From Diphasiastrum complanatum (Eukaryota; Streptophyta; Lycopodiopsida; Lycopodiales; Lycopodiaceae), in contig CM055105.1 of assembly GCA_029204225.1 (NCBI GenBank), positions 49,671,720 through 49,735,719 of the forward strand: 64,000 nucleotides of DNA, written 5' to 3'. Positions 21,886-33,426 of this stretch are shown piece by piece. Position numbers and translations under genes: made by a program. Under the pieces are notes generated by a model. The model searched no databases. It was not told the origin of the DNA and saw only the letters and a list, made by a program, of their open reading frames with translations. Numbering within the stretch: the first letter of the stretch is position 1; every line of letters starts with the position of its first letter.

Positions 21886-22092
21886 ATGGTATTTAAAGAT
21901 AAGTTTGACCAGATAGTCTCTATTTATGGGGAGACTAATGTACTCCCATCATCGATGGTTTGCTCGGCGGAAGTTATGGAAAAACTACATGATTCTAAGT
22001 ATGAGCTTTTTCATCTTGTTTTGAAATCTCGTATGCATTGTGATGTGAATGATGATGTGAATGTGTTAACATGCTTTAACACCAAAAATTAG
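21886..22092 (+). pseudogene. Ty3-type protease C-terminal fragment, copy 2
   Basis: As at 18701-18907: MVFKDKFDQIVSIYGETNVL to CFNTKN. After the stop, MQDLKQEFNDVFPKQVRFSE is open for a further ~50 residues (to about 22265) before decay, the longest surviving protease to reverse transcriptase linker in the window. Confidence 0.6.
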
Positions 22093-22706
22093 CATCAAGA
22101 ACAACTTTTAATGCAAGATTTAAAACAAGAGTTCAATGATGTTTTTCCTAAACAGGTAAGATTTTCTGAGGTACATACTTCTAATTATATTGCAGTCCGT
22201 TTTAAGCAAATAATCGAATTTCTCCAAAATGAAATCTTTGAAATGTTTCAGAAAAGAGCAAGAACATAAAGATAGATTTTCAATTTCAAAATTGCAGAAA
22301 ACATCAAACAAAAAGTACCATTCACTTTTGATGTTAGGTAAGTATGACCAAGCAAACACAATATCATGGAAGGACTTGTGTATATAAGGCCAAAGATCTG
22401 TAATAAAATACAAGTGTAAAAGTGTCTCACATGAATGGTCTCAAACATTCTATTACAGTAGTGTAAATGTAAAAATGTCTTTGCCTTGTCCTTATGCGGG
22501 CTGAGCTGTAGTCGATCCACCGTATTCCTAGTGAGAGTTCTTCTATGCAGATCCTCAACATCCTACGAGCCAGTTAATCCCTGTAAAAGTTTAGTCTTTT
22601 AGCCGGTAAGTCTTCTTTTGCACCACTCCCTTGTCCTTTCTTTCCTTTATATCATGTATACTTCTTTCTTTTTCCCATATTTTGTCCAGAAACCAACAAA
22701 CTAGGG

Positions 22707-22898
22707 TTGTTTAGGTTGAAAGAACCTGGTCTTTCATTTGTGTTTTGGAAGAATTTATCTTGGACAGCGAAAAAATTTGGTCTTTTGAGGAGGCGTTCAA
22801 TCTCTCTAATGTTTTCAGCATCTCCTAAGTCGGCAAGGAGTTTAGTAGAAGGGTTTGCAGCAAATCAATCATGTGCTGGCGTAAAAAGAGAAAAGTAG
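22707..22898 (+). CDS. Small MFRLKEP frame, copy 2
   Basis: 63 residues, MFRLKEPGLSFVFWKNLSWT to VKREK, with a few substitutions relative to the other copies and no interruption. Confidence 0.3.
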   Translation: MFRLKEPGLSFVFWKNLSWTAKKFGLLRRRSISLMFSASPKSARSLVEGFAANQSCAGVKREK

Positions 22899-23799
22899 GT
22901 GTGACTTGACAACATCTCTGACGAGCTTGTGTAGCCAAAGAAAAAAGCCATTCATATGATTTTGGAAGAATACACTAGGGAAGAATTTACTAAGATTGTT
23001 TATCATGAAACACGATGATCCAAAAAAAAAAGAAATGACATGGAGACCCATTTTTTTTTTGTCGCTTTTTTTTTTTTTAATTTTATAAAAAAAATATCCA
23101 TATCTAAAATGCTTCAAATAAAGATATTGTAATGCTAAAAAAAATATTGTATTTTGCAAGAAAATTAATCAACCTACTAAAATTTTGTTAATAGAATTTT
23201 GTTAATAATTGCAAATTAGCTTATATGGAGTTCAATGATGTTTTTCCTAAATAGCTAAGATTTTCTGAGGTACATACTTCTAATTATATTGCAATCCGTT
23301 GTTAGAACATAATCAAATTTTTCTGAAATGAAATCTTTGAAATGTTTTAGAAAAGAGCAAGAATATAAAGATAGATTTTCAATTTCAAAATTGCAGAAAA
23401 CATCAAACAGAAAGTACCATTCACTTTTGATGTTAGATAAGTATGACCAAGCAAACACAATATTATGGAAGGACTTGTGTATATAAGGCCAAAGATTGTA
23501 ATACGAGTGTAAAAGTGTCTCACATGAATGGTCTCAAACATTCTATTACAGTAGCGTGAATGTAAAAATATCTCCGCTTGTCCTTGCGCATGCTGAGCTG
23601 TAGTCGATCCACCGTATTCCTAGTCAGAGTTCTTCTATGCAGATCCTCGTCATCCTACGAGCTAGTTAATATTTGTAAAAGTTCAGTCTTTTAGGCAGTA
23701 AGTCTTCTTTTGCACCACTGTCTTGTCCTTCCTTTCAATTATATCATGTATACTTCTTTCTTTTTCCCATATTTTGTCCAGAAACCACCGAACTAGGGT

Positions 23800-23988
23800 T
23801 GTTTAGATTGAAAAAACCAGGTCTTTCATTTGAGTTTTGGAAGAATTTATCTTGGACAGTGAAAAACGTGGTCTTTTGAGGAGGCGTTCAATCTCTCTGA
23901 TGTTTTCAGCATCTCCTAAGTTGGCAAGGAGTTTAGTAGAAGGGTTTACAACAAATCAATCATGTGCTGGCGTAAAAAGAGAAAAGTA
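23800..23988 (+). pseudogene. Small MFRLKEP frame, broken copy 3
   Basis: Start changed (GTTTAGATTGAAAAAACC) and a frameshift within the TAKKFG-equivalent (AGTGAAAAACGTGG). Part of the second unit of the 1.09-kb tandem duplication. Shows that the frame is not always kept. Confidence 0.5.
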
Positions 23989-24109
23989 GGTGTGACTTGA
24001 CAACATCTCTGGCGAGCTTGTGTAGCCAAAGAAAAAAGCCATTCATCTGATTTTGGAAGAATGCACTAGGGAAGAATTTACTAAGATTGTTCATCATGAA
24101 ACACGACGA

Positions 24110-24770
24110 CCCAAAAAAAAAAAATGACATGGAGACCCATTTTTTTTTGTCGCTTTTTTTTTTTTAATTTTATAAAAAAAATATCCATATTGAAAATGCT
24201 TCAAATAAAGATATTGTAATGCTAAAAAAAATGTTGTATTTTGCAAGAAAATTAATCAACCTACTAAAATTTTGTTAATAGATTTTTGTTAATAATTGCA
24301 AATTAGCTTATATGAAATGATAATACTATTCAAAATAAAATCATTGGACACAACCATTAGAATAACTAAAAAAACCTATTTGCTTATTAAAACAAAAGTT
24401 TTCAATTTTTTTTTAAAAATTTTAAAAGTGTTTTAAATTACAATTCTTGTATCAAGAAAAATATTTTTTAAATTATGACAAAATTTTAATTAGTATTTAA
24501 ATCTTTACTTGTATTTAAACATTAAATGATTGCAAATGAAATTATTTCTAAAAACTTCTTATAAAAACACAACGAAAAATTAAAATATTAAAAACCTGAC
24601 AGTTCGTTGCAATTTTTGTTTTGCTAATATTTAAATCACTAAAAAACTACTAAATCTATATTTTTAATAGAAACAAATTTAAAAACATTAAATTAATCAA
24701 AAAGATCTCAATACACAATATTTCAAGAAATATAAACGCAATTGTTTTTTAGAATAAAAGAGAACTTACT
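24110..24770. other. AT-rich spacer module
   Basis: Copy of the spacer at 19850-20460. No gene seen. Confidence 0.6.
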
Positions 24771-25621
24771 ACTCCCAGAAATCATCAAGATCATTTACAT
24801 TTTTTGTTTTTTTTAAGGAGCCATTGCAGTGTCAATTGGCACCTCTTCCACAATTTCCTTAACAACTGTAACCACATTTATCCTGAACTAGGACATCAGC
24901 AAACTCCCCTTTATCGTCCACTTTTCCACTAGTAGGAGGTTGGGGTTCTTTTTGATAAAAATACAGTAAAATAAACCCATTTGGTTCTAGAAATGATGGA
25001 GAAAGCACCTACTTAAAATCCAAACAAGATCTAAGCTAGATTACTAATCAATGCATTGATTCCTAGTTTATCTTGGCTTGAACTCCATGAATTACTCCAA
25101 AACTCTTCACACATGTGGATGTACGGCTTGCTGCTGCCTGCGTACTGTACCTGCAAATCCAGTCTCATTCAATGATCATAAAAAATCATAAGCCAATAGC
25201 ATTCATCAGTCAAATCATAGACTCAAACTAGTCAAGAAGGAAAATCTCAATTTTGCTCATAATTGGATGAACATATTTATACATGTAGAGTTCGAATTTG
25301 AGCGTATTACGGCTTCTATGTAATCATCACAACCTAACCCTAACATCCAACCTAAAGATCCAGTTGATCCACCCTATTTAGGGTCGATACCTTGAGATCC
25401 AAAAACAATGCAAAAACTGCTATTTTAAGCTCCTACTTTTTTTCTACCCTATCTATGCACGCTTTGGACACATTCCAAACGTACCATTCCAAAGCTAGGT
25501 TAATAATTTGACTTAGAATAAGGTATCCTATGCTTTTGGCATGTGTGACATCCCACATCATGGCCTCAAAGTCATTTACAAGTGGAATTTATGCAAACTA
25601 GCTTGTGTAAATTTAACACTC
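24770..25621 (-). repeat. Probable 3' LTR of Copia family B, left-arm copy (inner end uncertain)
   Basis: Read on the minus strand, a purine-rich tract (GTGAGGAGGAG) ends the RNase H frame and is followed by TGTTAAATTTACACAAGC, a plausible LTR start, matching 54291 onward in the right arm. I cannot fix the other end because no matching 5' LTR is present. A 3'-side boundary near 24990 is suggested by a CTAG/TATCAAATG-type string in the right-arm copy. Confidence 0.4.
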
Positions 25622-26540
25622 CTCCTCACAACTAGTTTGAAGATAACATAGAATTGCTATCAACCCTAGGGCTGACCTTAACTTCACAAATGTAGCTCTT
25701 TGAAGTGGTTTAGTGAGGATATCAGCAACACATTCACTACTTGCCACATGCTCCAAAGATATCTCCTTAGATTCCACCTTCTCTGACAAAAAATGATGAG
25801 AGATCTCGATATGTTTTGGTCTTGCATGGAAGATTGGGTTGGTTGCAAGGTGTTGGACTGAAATGTTGTCATTGTAGAGAGTTGGAACATCATATAAACT
25901 TTGCTAAGGATCTTGGAAGTCCTGAGGCAAGCTCCTCCTTGCACATGATCTCCATGGATTTTGAGTTGATGTGGCCAAGTCTTTTGTGCCGTAGAATATG
26001 GTTGGATACTTTGGTCTCCTTGGCTAGCATCACGATATTAGCATCCACATAGGCATCTAGTTTGAACAATCTTCCAAACCTTATGCCTTTAGCAATGATC
26101 TTGCCATCCTTCTTGATGTTACATGTATTTGTGGCGAACTCCACAATCAAACCATTGTCAAGCAATTATCCTACACTAAGAAAGTTCTTAGTGATATAGA
26201 AATGTAAAGTACTCCATCAATCTTGATTTTCCTTGAAAATCCCAAGCATAAAGGTATGGATCCTATTCCTTCTATCTTACAAGCATAATTATTTGCTGTA
26301 AAAATTGACTTGATAGGTCCTTCATAGGTAGATAAGGTTGAAAAATACTCCCTCTTATTTGTCATGTGGGAGCTAGCCCCACTATCTATCCACCAAGGGT
26401 CTTCACCTCTTATGCTTGAAGAAGAGAAACTTGGCATCATGAGAAAATCTTCATGAGAGCTCTCCTCTTCCTCTTGACCAAGATTTGCTGGACTTTGAGT
26501 TTGCTTCTGAATAGATGCAAAATAGAAATGATTAAAAGAC
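25622..26540 (-). mobile_element. Copia family B deletion derivative: protease, pre-integrase, RNase H end
   Basis: On the minus strand: MMPSFSSSSIRGEDPWWIDS then GASSHMTNKREYFSTLST (protease, 26330-26440), KIKIDGVLYI, DNGLIVEFATNTCNIKKDGK, then HKRLGHINSKSMEIMCKEEL (the pre-integrase His-Cys region, about 25960-26010). Within about 80 bp the sequence jumps to the RNase H C-terminal part (NPIFHARPKHIEISHHFV-like, VADILTKPLQRA, about 25640-25830). The integrase core and reverse transcriptase are missing. The right-arm copy (53314-54290) has the same deletion. Confidence 0.85.
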
Positions 26541-27160
26541 TAGATATCCCACTACCTAGGGACTTGAGAAAGCTCAAAACTTGACCTCTCAATAAGATCC
26601 TAACCGATCTTAAGCCAAATCATATCTATTAATGGTAACAAGAATGCAAACTAGCTTGAATTTGCATAGAAATTGGATGTAGAACTGCCTCCTCCTTGAT
26701 CTCGACTTCACAAGGATATAGGATTCACCTAACCTGAACCAAAAGGAATCATATGCACATAAATATGCCTCTTCAAATAATTCCTACAAGATCAGTTGAA
26801 TCATCAAGCAATAATCAATCCAAACTATATCACAAATCAAGCAAAATTGAACACAATCTTGACTAGAATTGCATTCACTTGATGAGCACTTGTCAAAAAC
26901 TTTGGGCTGACCCTAAAATTTAATTTCTAAGATCTCAATAAGTCTAAGAACTAACTATTACAGTACCACAGATAAGGATCTACCTTCCTTTTGATTGATT
27001 GAAAACTACGTGGCAGACCTACGTGGTAGACCTGTGCCCCTTTGTGTGAATATTTTCTTGATCCAAACATCTAGTGTGTGGCTATTAGGCTAGAGATAGC
27101 ATGATATATTAATCTCAACATCCATTGGAGTGAGCTTCCGATCCATTTGAACACGAAACT
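26540..27160. repeat. Copia B flank
   Basis: Mirrors 52760-53400 and is partly shared with 17000-17395. It contains the former gag region reduced to a short unrelated stretch. I see no gene. Confidence 0.35.
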
Positions 27161-28480
27161 TACAAGACTATTTGCTTCATGATGTAAATGTGAATCCAAC
27201 TTATCAACAATGTGATTCCCTAGTGCACAATGTATCATTATCATCACGTGGCAGAAAGTGATTCACTTTTGTGCATATGTTCCATAGGGATGTGAGACAC
27301 TTTACCACAAATAGGCTTGATAAAATTGGAAGGTAATTTGGTTGTACAAGAAGCAAGCGTTAAAAAATGAAGGGGCCTAGACAAATTTTTTCAAGGCTAT
27401 GTCCTTGGAGGTGGCCAATAATCAACTCCAAGCATCTACGATGAACTACAAGAACACTTGGCTTAACACACAAGCTTCAAACTTTCAAGACTTCTTCAGG
27501 AACTACAAAGAACATGTTTAAGCTTAAAGACAAGTGGATGCAAAAACATCAGTATGTCTTGAAAACTTCCATACATGTGTATAAATTGTTAATTTTAGAG
27601 CTCTAGGACTATGGCACATGCAAAGGGGGGTACCATTATGGTGCATTTAAGAGTATAGGATCAAGCAAATACTTATAAAACTGGTATATGGCAAGTTAGA
27701 CACAATGATAAATTCATGAGAAGAAGTTAGTGAAGCTCAAAAAGTCATTTGGAGTGAGTTCTTGCCGAGTCCCAATTTGTTACCTTGCTATTTGTGAACT
27801 TGCCCCAAGATAAGGTGAAAAAAACCTTTTAATATTACGAATGACAACCACGAAGCTACCATAGTTTCAATCGACATCGATATAATTAAACAACAAAAAT
27901 CATCACATACATGCAAACAAGATGGCAAACACTCATCAATTTTTCTGTGCATGATTCGAGCCGGATTGTCTTCATGCCCAAATTCCTAGAAATTGGAGAT
28001 ACCGGAACAACAAATTTACATTTTTCTAGAACCTATTGCATCATTATCTGATTGTGCTCTCTTTCTCTTACCTTAAATGGTGCAAAAAAGCTACTAGAAT
28101 ATTGAACCATTAATATCACAAGCTACATTCAAATGTGCTAAGATAACACGAAAGTGTAGCACAATTTGCTTATAATAGGCTACTTGCAAATGATCATAAT
28201 CATGGTGAGCTGTGAACTCGATCTTTGCCATTATAAATTAGCCTACACTTTGTATAAATAGCATCATTTCCACCAAAAAGAAACTTTCAGAGGAAGTTGA
28301 TTTGTACAGAAACTAGAACTTCAACCTCACAAAACTCTTTAAGAATCTAGGTCCTTAATTTTCTCATTTGGTGTAGCTATGTATGTAAGCAAATGTTGCA
28401 GAACATTACAAACCTTCACAATATCACGCTTTATTGTCATGTTGCCATGCATGCTTTTTAGGAAATGAAAACAAACTCTG
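27161..28480 (+). repeat. Composite-unit leader with TATA box (28253-28261)
   Basis: Full leader copy: TTTGCTTCATGATGTAAATG, the segment GGGGCCTAGACAAATTTTTT (27373), GGTGCATTTAAGAGTATAGG (27641) and the TATA box in CTTTGTATAAATAGCATC. No gene seen. The mirror is 51370-52745. Confidence 0.55.
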
Positions 28481-30236
28481 ATGGGAGAAGATCTTCTTCA
28501 AGCATGGAAATGGAATTCAAAAGCTTTGAAAAGCTATAGCTTCAAAGGATCGATTTTCCATCTTTTAGTGGTGATCTATCATTCGCTACGACCGTGCTTG
28601 ATTACTCCTTCGCATCCTTGGACACCATCTACATACATCCACCATGGATCCAGAGTGCCATCATCATCCATTTTCAAAAACCCTAAGCTGCCGAGACTTG
28701 CTACATTACACAAAAATCGTCACATCTAGCACGAGAATGCCGAGGGGTAGTGCTACTGGAGCTTGTCAAAACCACACATTCAACACCGATTTGGTTTGAA
28801 ATCTCTCTACTAGTACGTTATCACGAAGAAACATCATCATTACCACATCCTATCAGAGCGACATTGCTCCAAATTTTTCCACAAATTTCTATTCTCCATA
28901 CACTGCCGAGCAATACTCTACATACACTACTCATAGAGCCGCGCCCCCATAGTCTACAATCATCGTGGACCAAGCTGAGCATACATACTCTACATTCGCT
29001 ATGGAACGAGCTGAGCGTCCATACTCTACATACAAAGTTGACTGAGCCGAGTCCATCAAAAGTCGACCGATCCGAAGCCATCCACAGTCGATCGAGCCGA
29101 GACTCCACTTGTCTGTTACCAGAGCTGAACCTTCAACAGAGTCATCAGACGAGTCCAAAACATGTCTGCCACAACATCTTCCAGTTCTGATGACCCAACC
29201 CAAGACATAATTGACATCACCATGGAAAGCCTCGATATCTCTGAGATGAACACTTGGTACCAGGAGGCACACTAGTTCCTGAGCCACATAGAGTTCCAAC
29301 TTCCTCTTTTCAGTGGCTATCAGAGCCCATTTCTATAGCATATTGCTTATAACCACACCGACAGATTTTCCAGTTCATGTTACCTCCTAACCAAAATTTT
29401 GTTTATATTACATTTCTGGAGCTGACCTCAATACATTTGGTTTCCCTAGGGAACCAAACACAGTCAACAGGACCCTCAAAAATATTGAATCCACATCATA
29501 CTTCAAATACATAGACCCCTCAGTGGACAAATGGAAAAAAAAAGATGGTTACCGTATCGAGGTCATAAATGATAAGCCCTTAGCTGCTCCATGCACCTAT
29601 CTAACGAAATATACACAGCGCTATAGGTCCAAGATCATGCGTATCCCCATGAAACTATTCCACATGATGGTTGATTCTAGACTACACTATCAGAACCTTT
29701 ATGACTGGGCCCAGTTTGCTTCCAACTGCCTCCATGACTATATCAAGAACAAGCAAACCTCCAGTTATTGGGCTATCTTCTGATAGATGTCACTGTAGCA
29801 GTTGAGCCACCAACCTCGAGTTCGAGACCACTTGACACTAGCAGATAAAAGCTTGGGAGACTCCCTCAGAACCAGCCAAGAATACCAACTCTACTTCCAG
29901 GTCTATTGCAACAGATTCCACGCAAGTGGCTTCTCAAAAGAGAAAGAGTTCCTTCTCTCCACAAGGGCCAGCTGCAAAGCACCAAACGGTCGGCCTAGTG
30001 AAGCTTACATCGAGAAAGACACCCATGTCCTCTATGTCACAAACGAAGGATCATTCTGCTGAAGAGTCTTTTGCTCAACATGAAGACACCATCACACTGG
30101 TCCAACCACCACCAACACAACAATCCAGGCAAAGGACCAAGATACGAGCGAAGCGTCATGCTTCATCAGATGAAACAGACTCAGATGATATGGAGCTTGA
30201 CCTCACTAGTAACGTATGTAGTTAACTAGAAGCTGG
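28481..30236 (+). pseudogene. Unknown composite-unit protein, most complete plus-strand copy (interrupted)
   Basis: Three parts on one strand but in different phases. (1) The leader frame and 36-bp array (28890-29060), readable as a 12-residue Tyr-x-x-(x)-V-D/E-R-A-E repeat. (2) 29195-29790: SSSDDPTQDIIDITMESLDI ... GADLNTFGFPREPNTVNRTL ... KDGYRIEVINDKPLAAPCTY, KLFHMMVDSRLHYQNLYDWA, CLHDYIKNKQTSSYWAIF, with stops at about 29273 and 29780. (3) 29800-30062: HQPRVRDHLTLADKSLGDSL, YQLYFQVYCNRFHASGFSKE, EAYIEKDTHVLYVTNEGSFC. No known family comes to mind. A gag-like role in a Ty3-type element is possible, since Ty3 protease fragments neighbour other copies. Copies: 45782-47282, 38281-39690 (minus), 49700-51141 (minus). 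Confidence 0.45.
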
Positions 30237-31079
30237 ATAGCCGCAACGCGAGGGGTCCATACTTCAAGATTCTATTTTCTACCATTAACTAACATAACTT
30301 CTCATGTAAATGCAAATCCTATAGCACATCAAAGTTTTCTTTCCATCTACTCAAAGCGTTCACATCAAGGAAAAGTAGTCTTATCGATATGAAAATCATG
30401 GCAAGAAACTTTGAATATTTTGGATCACAATGAGTGCCAACGTGAATCTTGAAATTCAGAAAATACGAAGTGTGTTGGATCAAATGGAGCGGCAAGGTTA
30501 TTTCAAACTTTTGCAATTCAGAAATTTGCAATGTCAACACACATCTATTGAAAAAATATTTTGCTTATTTTGCTCATAACTGCAAAGCTTTGATTTTGCA
30601 TATAAAGCAAGAAACTTGGAGTGTGATGGATCAAAAAGAGCGCCAAGGTCATTTCAAACTTTTCCAATTAATTTTGTTTTATAATGAAAACGAGTTTTAA
30701 TAGCTTACAAGATATATAACAAGTTGGTTTTCTACTAGATCAATCTATCGATTATTAAGATGTCTAAATATCATCTCCATATTGATCTTCCCACAAAATA
30801 TGCTCCACTGTCGAGAAAAAATCTGAAAGGATCCACCTTACCAGCTCACCAAAGAACGAAAGACAAGAAACAAGTTTCAAACAGATTTTAAAGAAGATCA
30901 TGAAATTCTATTTTGGATTTTTAGTAAAACAGAATATCCAGAGATAATTAAGAATCATATGAGCGACACACCACTCAATGTTCCTAGAATAGGTGATCTT
31001 AAGGTGGAATGGCATTTGGTTCACACATCAAGAGCTACAAGGAGTGAAAATCCAAAACTTAGCGAAATGTTTTAACTGA
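30237..31079 (+). pseudogene. ERQG-repeat region and MSKYHLHIDLP frame, decayed copy 2
   Basis: DHNERQ..., DQMERQGYFKLLQF and DQKERQGHFKLFQ repeats at 30420-30665 with phase breaks, then MSKYHLHIDLPTKYAPLSRK from 30760, shifted by one base near 30873. Its partner 48827-49460 is better preserved. Confidence 0.45.
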
Positions 31080-31169
31080 TCAAACAATATTTATATAGCT
31101 AGAACCAATAAAAACCAAGCCGTACACTCGTCGATCCAACAACGGATCAGACCTATGGTGCATAATACA

Positions 31170-31567
31170 ATCGTCCACGCGTGTGAGACCACACGTGCTA
31201 CAATACACGCCAATCTGCCATTCGGCCACGTGCCCACACGTGCGAGCTAATACGTGCCAGAACACACGTCGCCAAACCATTCGACCACATGGCCACATGT
31301 GCAAGTTTCACACATGCGGATACAGAAGTGTGGTCCCACACGTCAGGTACTGATTGGGCCACGTGACCACACGTGCGAGCCGATACGTGCAAGAACACAT
31401 GTCGCTGATCCATTCGGCCACGTGTCCCCACGTGGGATCCCACACGTGTTGATCCAGACGTGCAGTTTCACACATGCGTATACAAACGTGTGGTTCCACA
31501 TGTTAGCTACTGACTGGGCCACGTGTCACTGGGATTCACACGTGCCAAGTTTTTTCTCCTATATAAG
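31170..31567 (+). promoter_or_regulatory. CACGTG (G-box) array with TATA box, copy 2
   Basis: This is a direct copy of 3095-3486 with the same TATA motif (31559-31567). It leads into the satellite-like field at 31640-32050, and no histone-like sequence follows here. The next gene downstream is the reverse transcriptase fragment at 32341. Confidence 0.5.
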
Positions 31568-31639
31568 TCCATTCCCGGGGATTGTACAATGGCCGGTGAT
31601 TCCAGGGATTTCAGAAAGGTCAACATACGACGAGTTGAG

Positions 31640-32050
31640 GCTACAACTACAACCACATAGTCCTACCATAGGCTTGTGTGGTTTATCAGATGGCCTACCA
31701 TAGACTTGTGTAGCAGGCCACATAGGCCTGCGATTGACCAAGGCTGTCATAGGTGCCCACGTGTCAAGTCACGTATGACTGCCATGTGGCAAATCATGCA
31801 GGCTTGGGGCTAGCCACGTGGCAAGCCACGTAGGCCCATCATAGACTGGCAAGCTAACCAAGCTCTGCCTGCGTGGTCTGATATTTGCCAAGCCTATCGC
31901 ACACTACCACATGGCAAGCCACGCAGGTCTACCACATGGCAAATCATGCAGGCTTGAGGGTTGCCATGTGGCAAGCCATGTAGGCCTACCATAACCTTGT
32001 ATGTCAAGTCAACTGGGCCCTGTGCCACGTAGGCTTGAGTGGACCTAGAG
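31640..32050. repeat. Satellite-like repeat field, copy 3
   Basis: Direct copy of 3560-3975, followed by an (AT)n run (32054-32066). No gene. Confidence 0.7.
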
Positions 32051-32340
32051 ATCTATATATATATATAGGTGGGCTCAAATCTCTTGCCATAAAAACCAGC
32101 CAAGAAGATAAACTTTTTCAAACCCTAAATGTGTCCTAAAAGGCACAAAAAACAGCAAGTATCAAATCTAAAAAATCAGCACCAAAATGTGGCGAATGCA
32201 GAACTCGCCCTCCTACAAGCCTTGTGTGCTGAAAATTTCAGCCTGAAATTGCACTACAAACTCAAAAAACCAACAAGCAAAGAATTAGGTTACCCCCAAG
32301 AAAGCAATACTTGACGGGATTGACGATTTGAGATTTGTTC

Positions 32341-33004
32341 GGCATTTAAAATTGCCAAAATCAAATTTCTCAAATTCAAACGAATATCTGGAACCAATGA
32401 TTTTAAATGGGTTTTGAAAAATACAGGTTCATATGAATGGAGTACTATAGACCGCAAGAATACCTTATGCATTTGGAATTCCTACTTGATAGACAATTGC
32501 ATTATCAGACTTGGGGATCATACTTGGCAACAGGTCGGGGGAATACCAATGGGTTTTTCATATTCACCAATGTCTTGTAATTGGTACCTTTCTTTTTTTA
32601 AAATGCAGTTTATTAAGAGGCTTGCAAGATTAGGGGAAATTAAATTTATAAACGACTTCAAATATTCATTCAGGTACATTGACGATATATGCTTTATCAA
32701 TAATCATACGGTTGGACGTTTCCTAGAAAAGACTCAACCAAGAACACCTGACAATCCTTTTTGGATCTATCCCCTAGAATACCTTGAGATAGACAGAAAC
32801 GACAACACATGTAATTTGGTGAACTTTCTGAATATTACAATTACCTTTAACCCAATTACCGGTTGTACACATCTGTACAAATATGATAAAACGGGAGACC
32901 TTCCTTTTCGCTTTTTGCAATATATACACCTTGCCTCATATAGACCCGTGTTTAACTCATATAATAGATCTGTGGTAACTTGGGGTAGCTTGATATGTAT
33001 CTAG
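32341..33004 (+). pseudogene. Reverse transcriptase fragment with GIPMG and YIDD boxes
   Basis: The open frame from 32414 (readable upstream to about 32341 as KFLKFKRISGTNDFKWVLKN) contains QQVGGIPMGFSYSPMSCNWY, the motif B region of reverse transcriptases, and FRYIDDICFINNH, the catalytic motif C box Y-x-D-D. Downstream IYPLEYLEI, LNITI and LYKYDKTGDLPF follow. It is not Copia (YVDD) or Ty3 (FIDD) in type. The GIPMG...YIDD...IYP-x-LEI...LYDK order recalls a group of reverse transcriptases known from invertebrate and protist repeats, possibly Penelope-like, from memory and unchecked. Motifs upstream of B are missing, and the last ~12 residues (TWGSLICI) come from a fused repeat (compare 59210-59235), so it is truncated at both ends. 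Confidence 0.65.
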
Positions 33005-33426
33005 GCAACTACTAAAACAACAACACACCTCTGGATGGCTTCACAAGCTTCTCTAACTCATTCTTATGATACTATCATTATGTCTAACTTTCCAAATACT
33101 AGATGCAAGAGTATTTGACAGATTCCTAATTCTTTACTCTCCAAGTGTTGTTTGTAGCTCATCGTAGATGCTTTGAGAATAATGTTACTAGTTATATTAA
33201 TTGAGGGGGGGGGGGGGGGGAAGATTTTGGATTTTTTGCTCTTGAATAGGGATTTTGGAAGTTCCTTTATTGCATTCAGGTTTGCCATTACTTTTTCCCT
33301 ATTTATTTTTTTGGGTTAAGGCAATTGAAAGCCTTAAAAAAAAAGCAATTTTTGTTGAGTACTTTGTAGACCTAGCAACCGTATCCTTTTAGAGGTGTAT
33401 GCTATTTTTTTCCATTTGAAAAAGGC
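33005..33426. repeat. Copy of the unit A/B flank with a G17 run
   Basis: 33005-33200 is an inverted copy of about 8200-8520 (same as 59215-59400), including the CTCATTCTTATGATACTATC segment. It holds a run of about 17 G (33205-33221). 33385-33426 repeats the AGGTGTATGCTATTTTTTTCC string of 36329-36360. No gene seen. Confidence 0.5.

Larger units (their letters stand above)
22135..24110. repeat. Tandem duplication of ~1.09 kb (22135-23227 and 23228-24110)
   Basis: GTTCAATGATGTTTTTCCTAA occurs at 22132 and again at 23229, and the following sequence runs in parallel through the CT-rich stretch and the MFRLKEP frame. The right arm (55800-56740) carries a single copy, which accounts for a shift of about 1.08 kb between the arms. 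The duplication therefore arose on, or was lost from, one arm after the palindrome formed. Confidence 0.8.
20668..31172. repeat. Outer palindrome, left arm, block 2
   Basis: Matches 48730-58167 inversely. Between 25684 and 31080 matching coordinates sum to about 79910, and from 20668 to 22413 to about 78833. The difference is mostly the extra 1.09-kb tandem copy on this side. Confidence 0.9.
27635..32152 (+). repeat. Direct repeat, copy 2 of the long composite unit
   Basis: The most complete plus-strand copy of the composite unit. Homology with 414-4070 stops at 32152, where copy 1 enters another 36-bp array and copy 2 enters the reverse transcriptase region. The part 27635-31172 is also the left arm of the outer palindrome. 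Confidence 0.85.

Noticed and set aside
32104-32152. Telomere-like CCCTAAA motif (also AACCCTAA in the leaders)
   Set aside because: Only single occurrences, no tandem array. AACCCTAA is common in plant 5' leaders.
33205-33221. G-quadruplex or special signal in the G run (also C runs at 10684 and 14573)
   Set aside because: Simple homopolymers of variable length between copies, which are more likely slippage.
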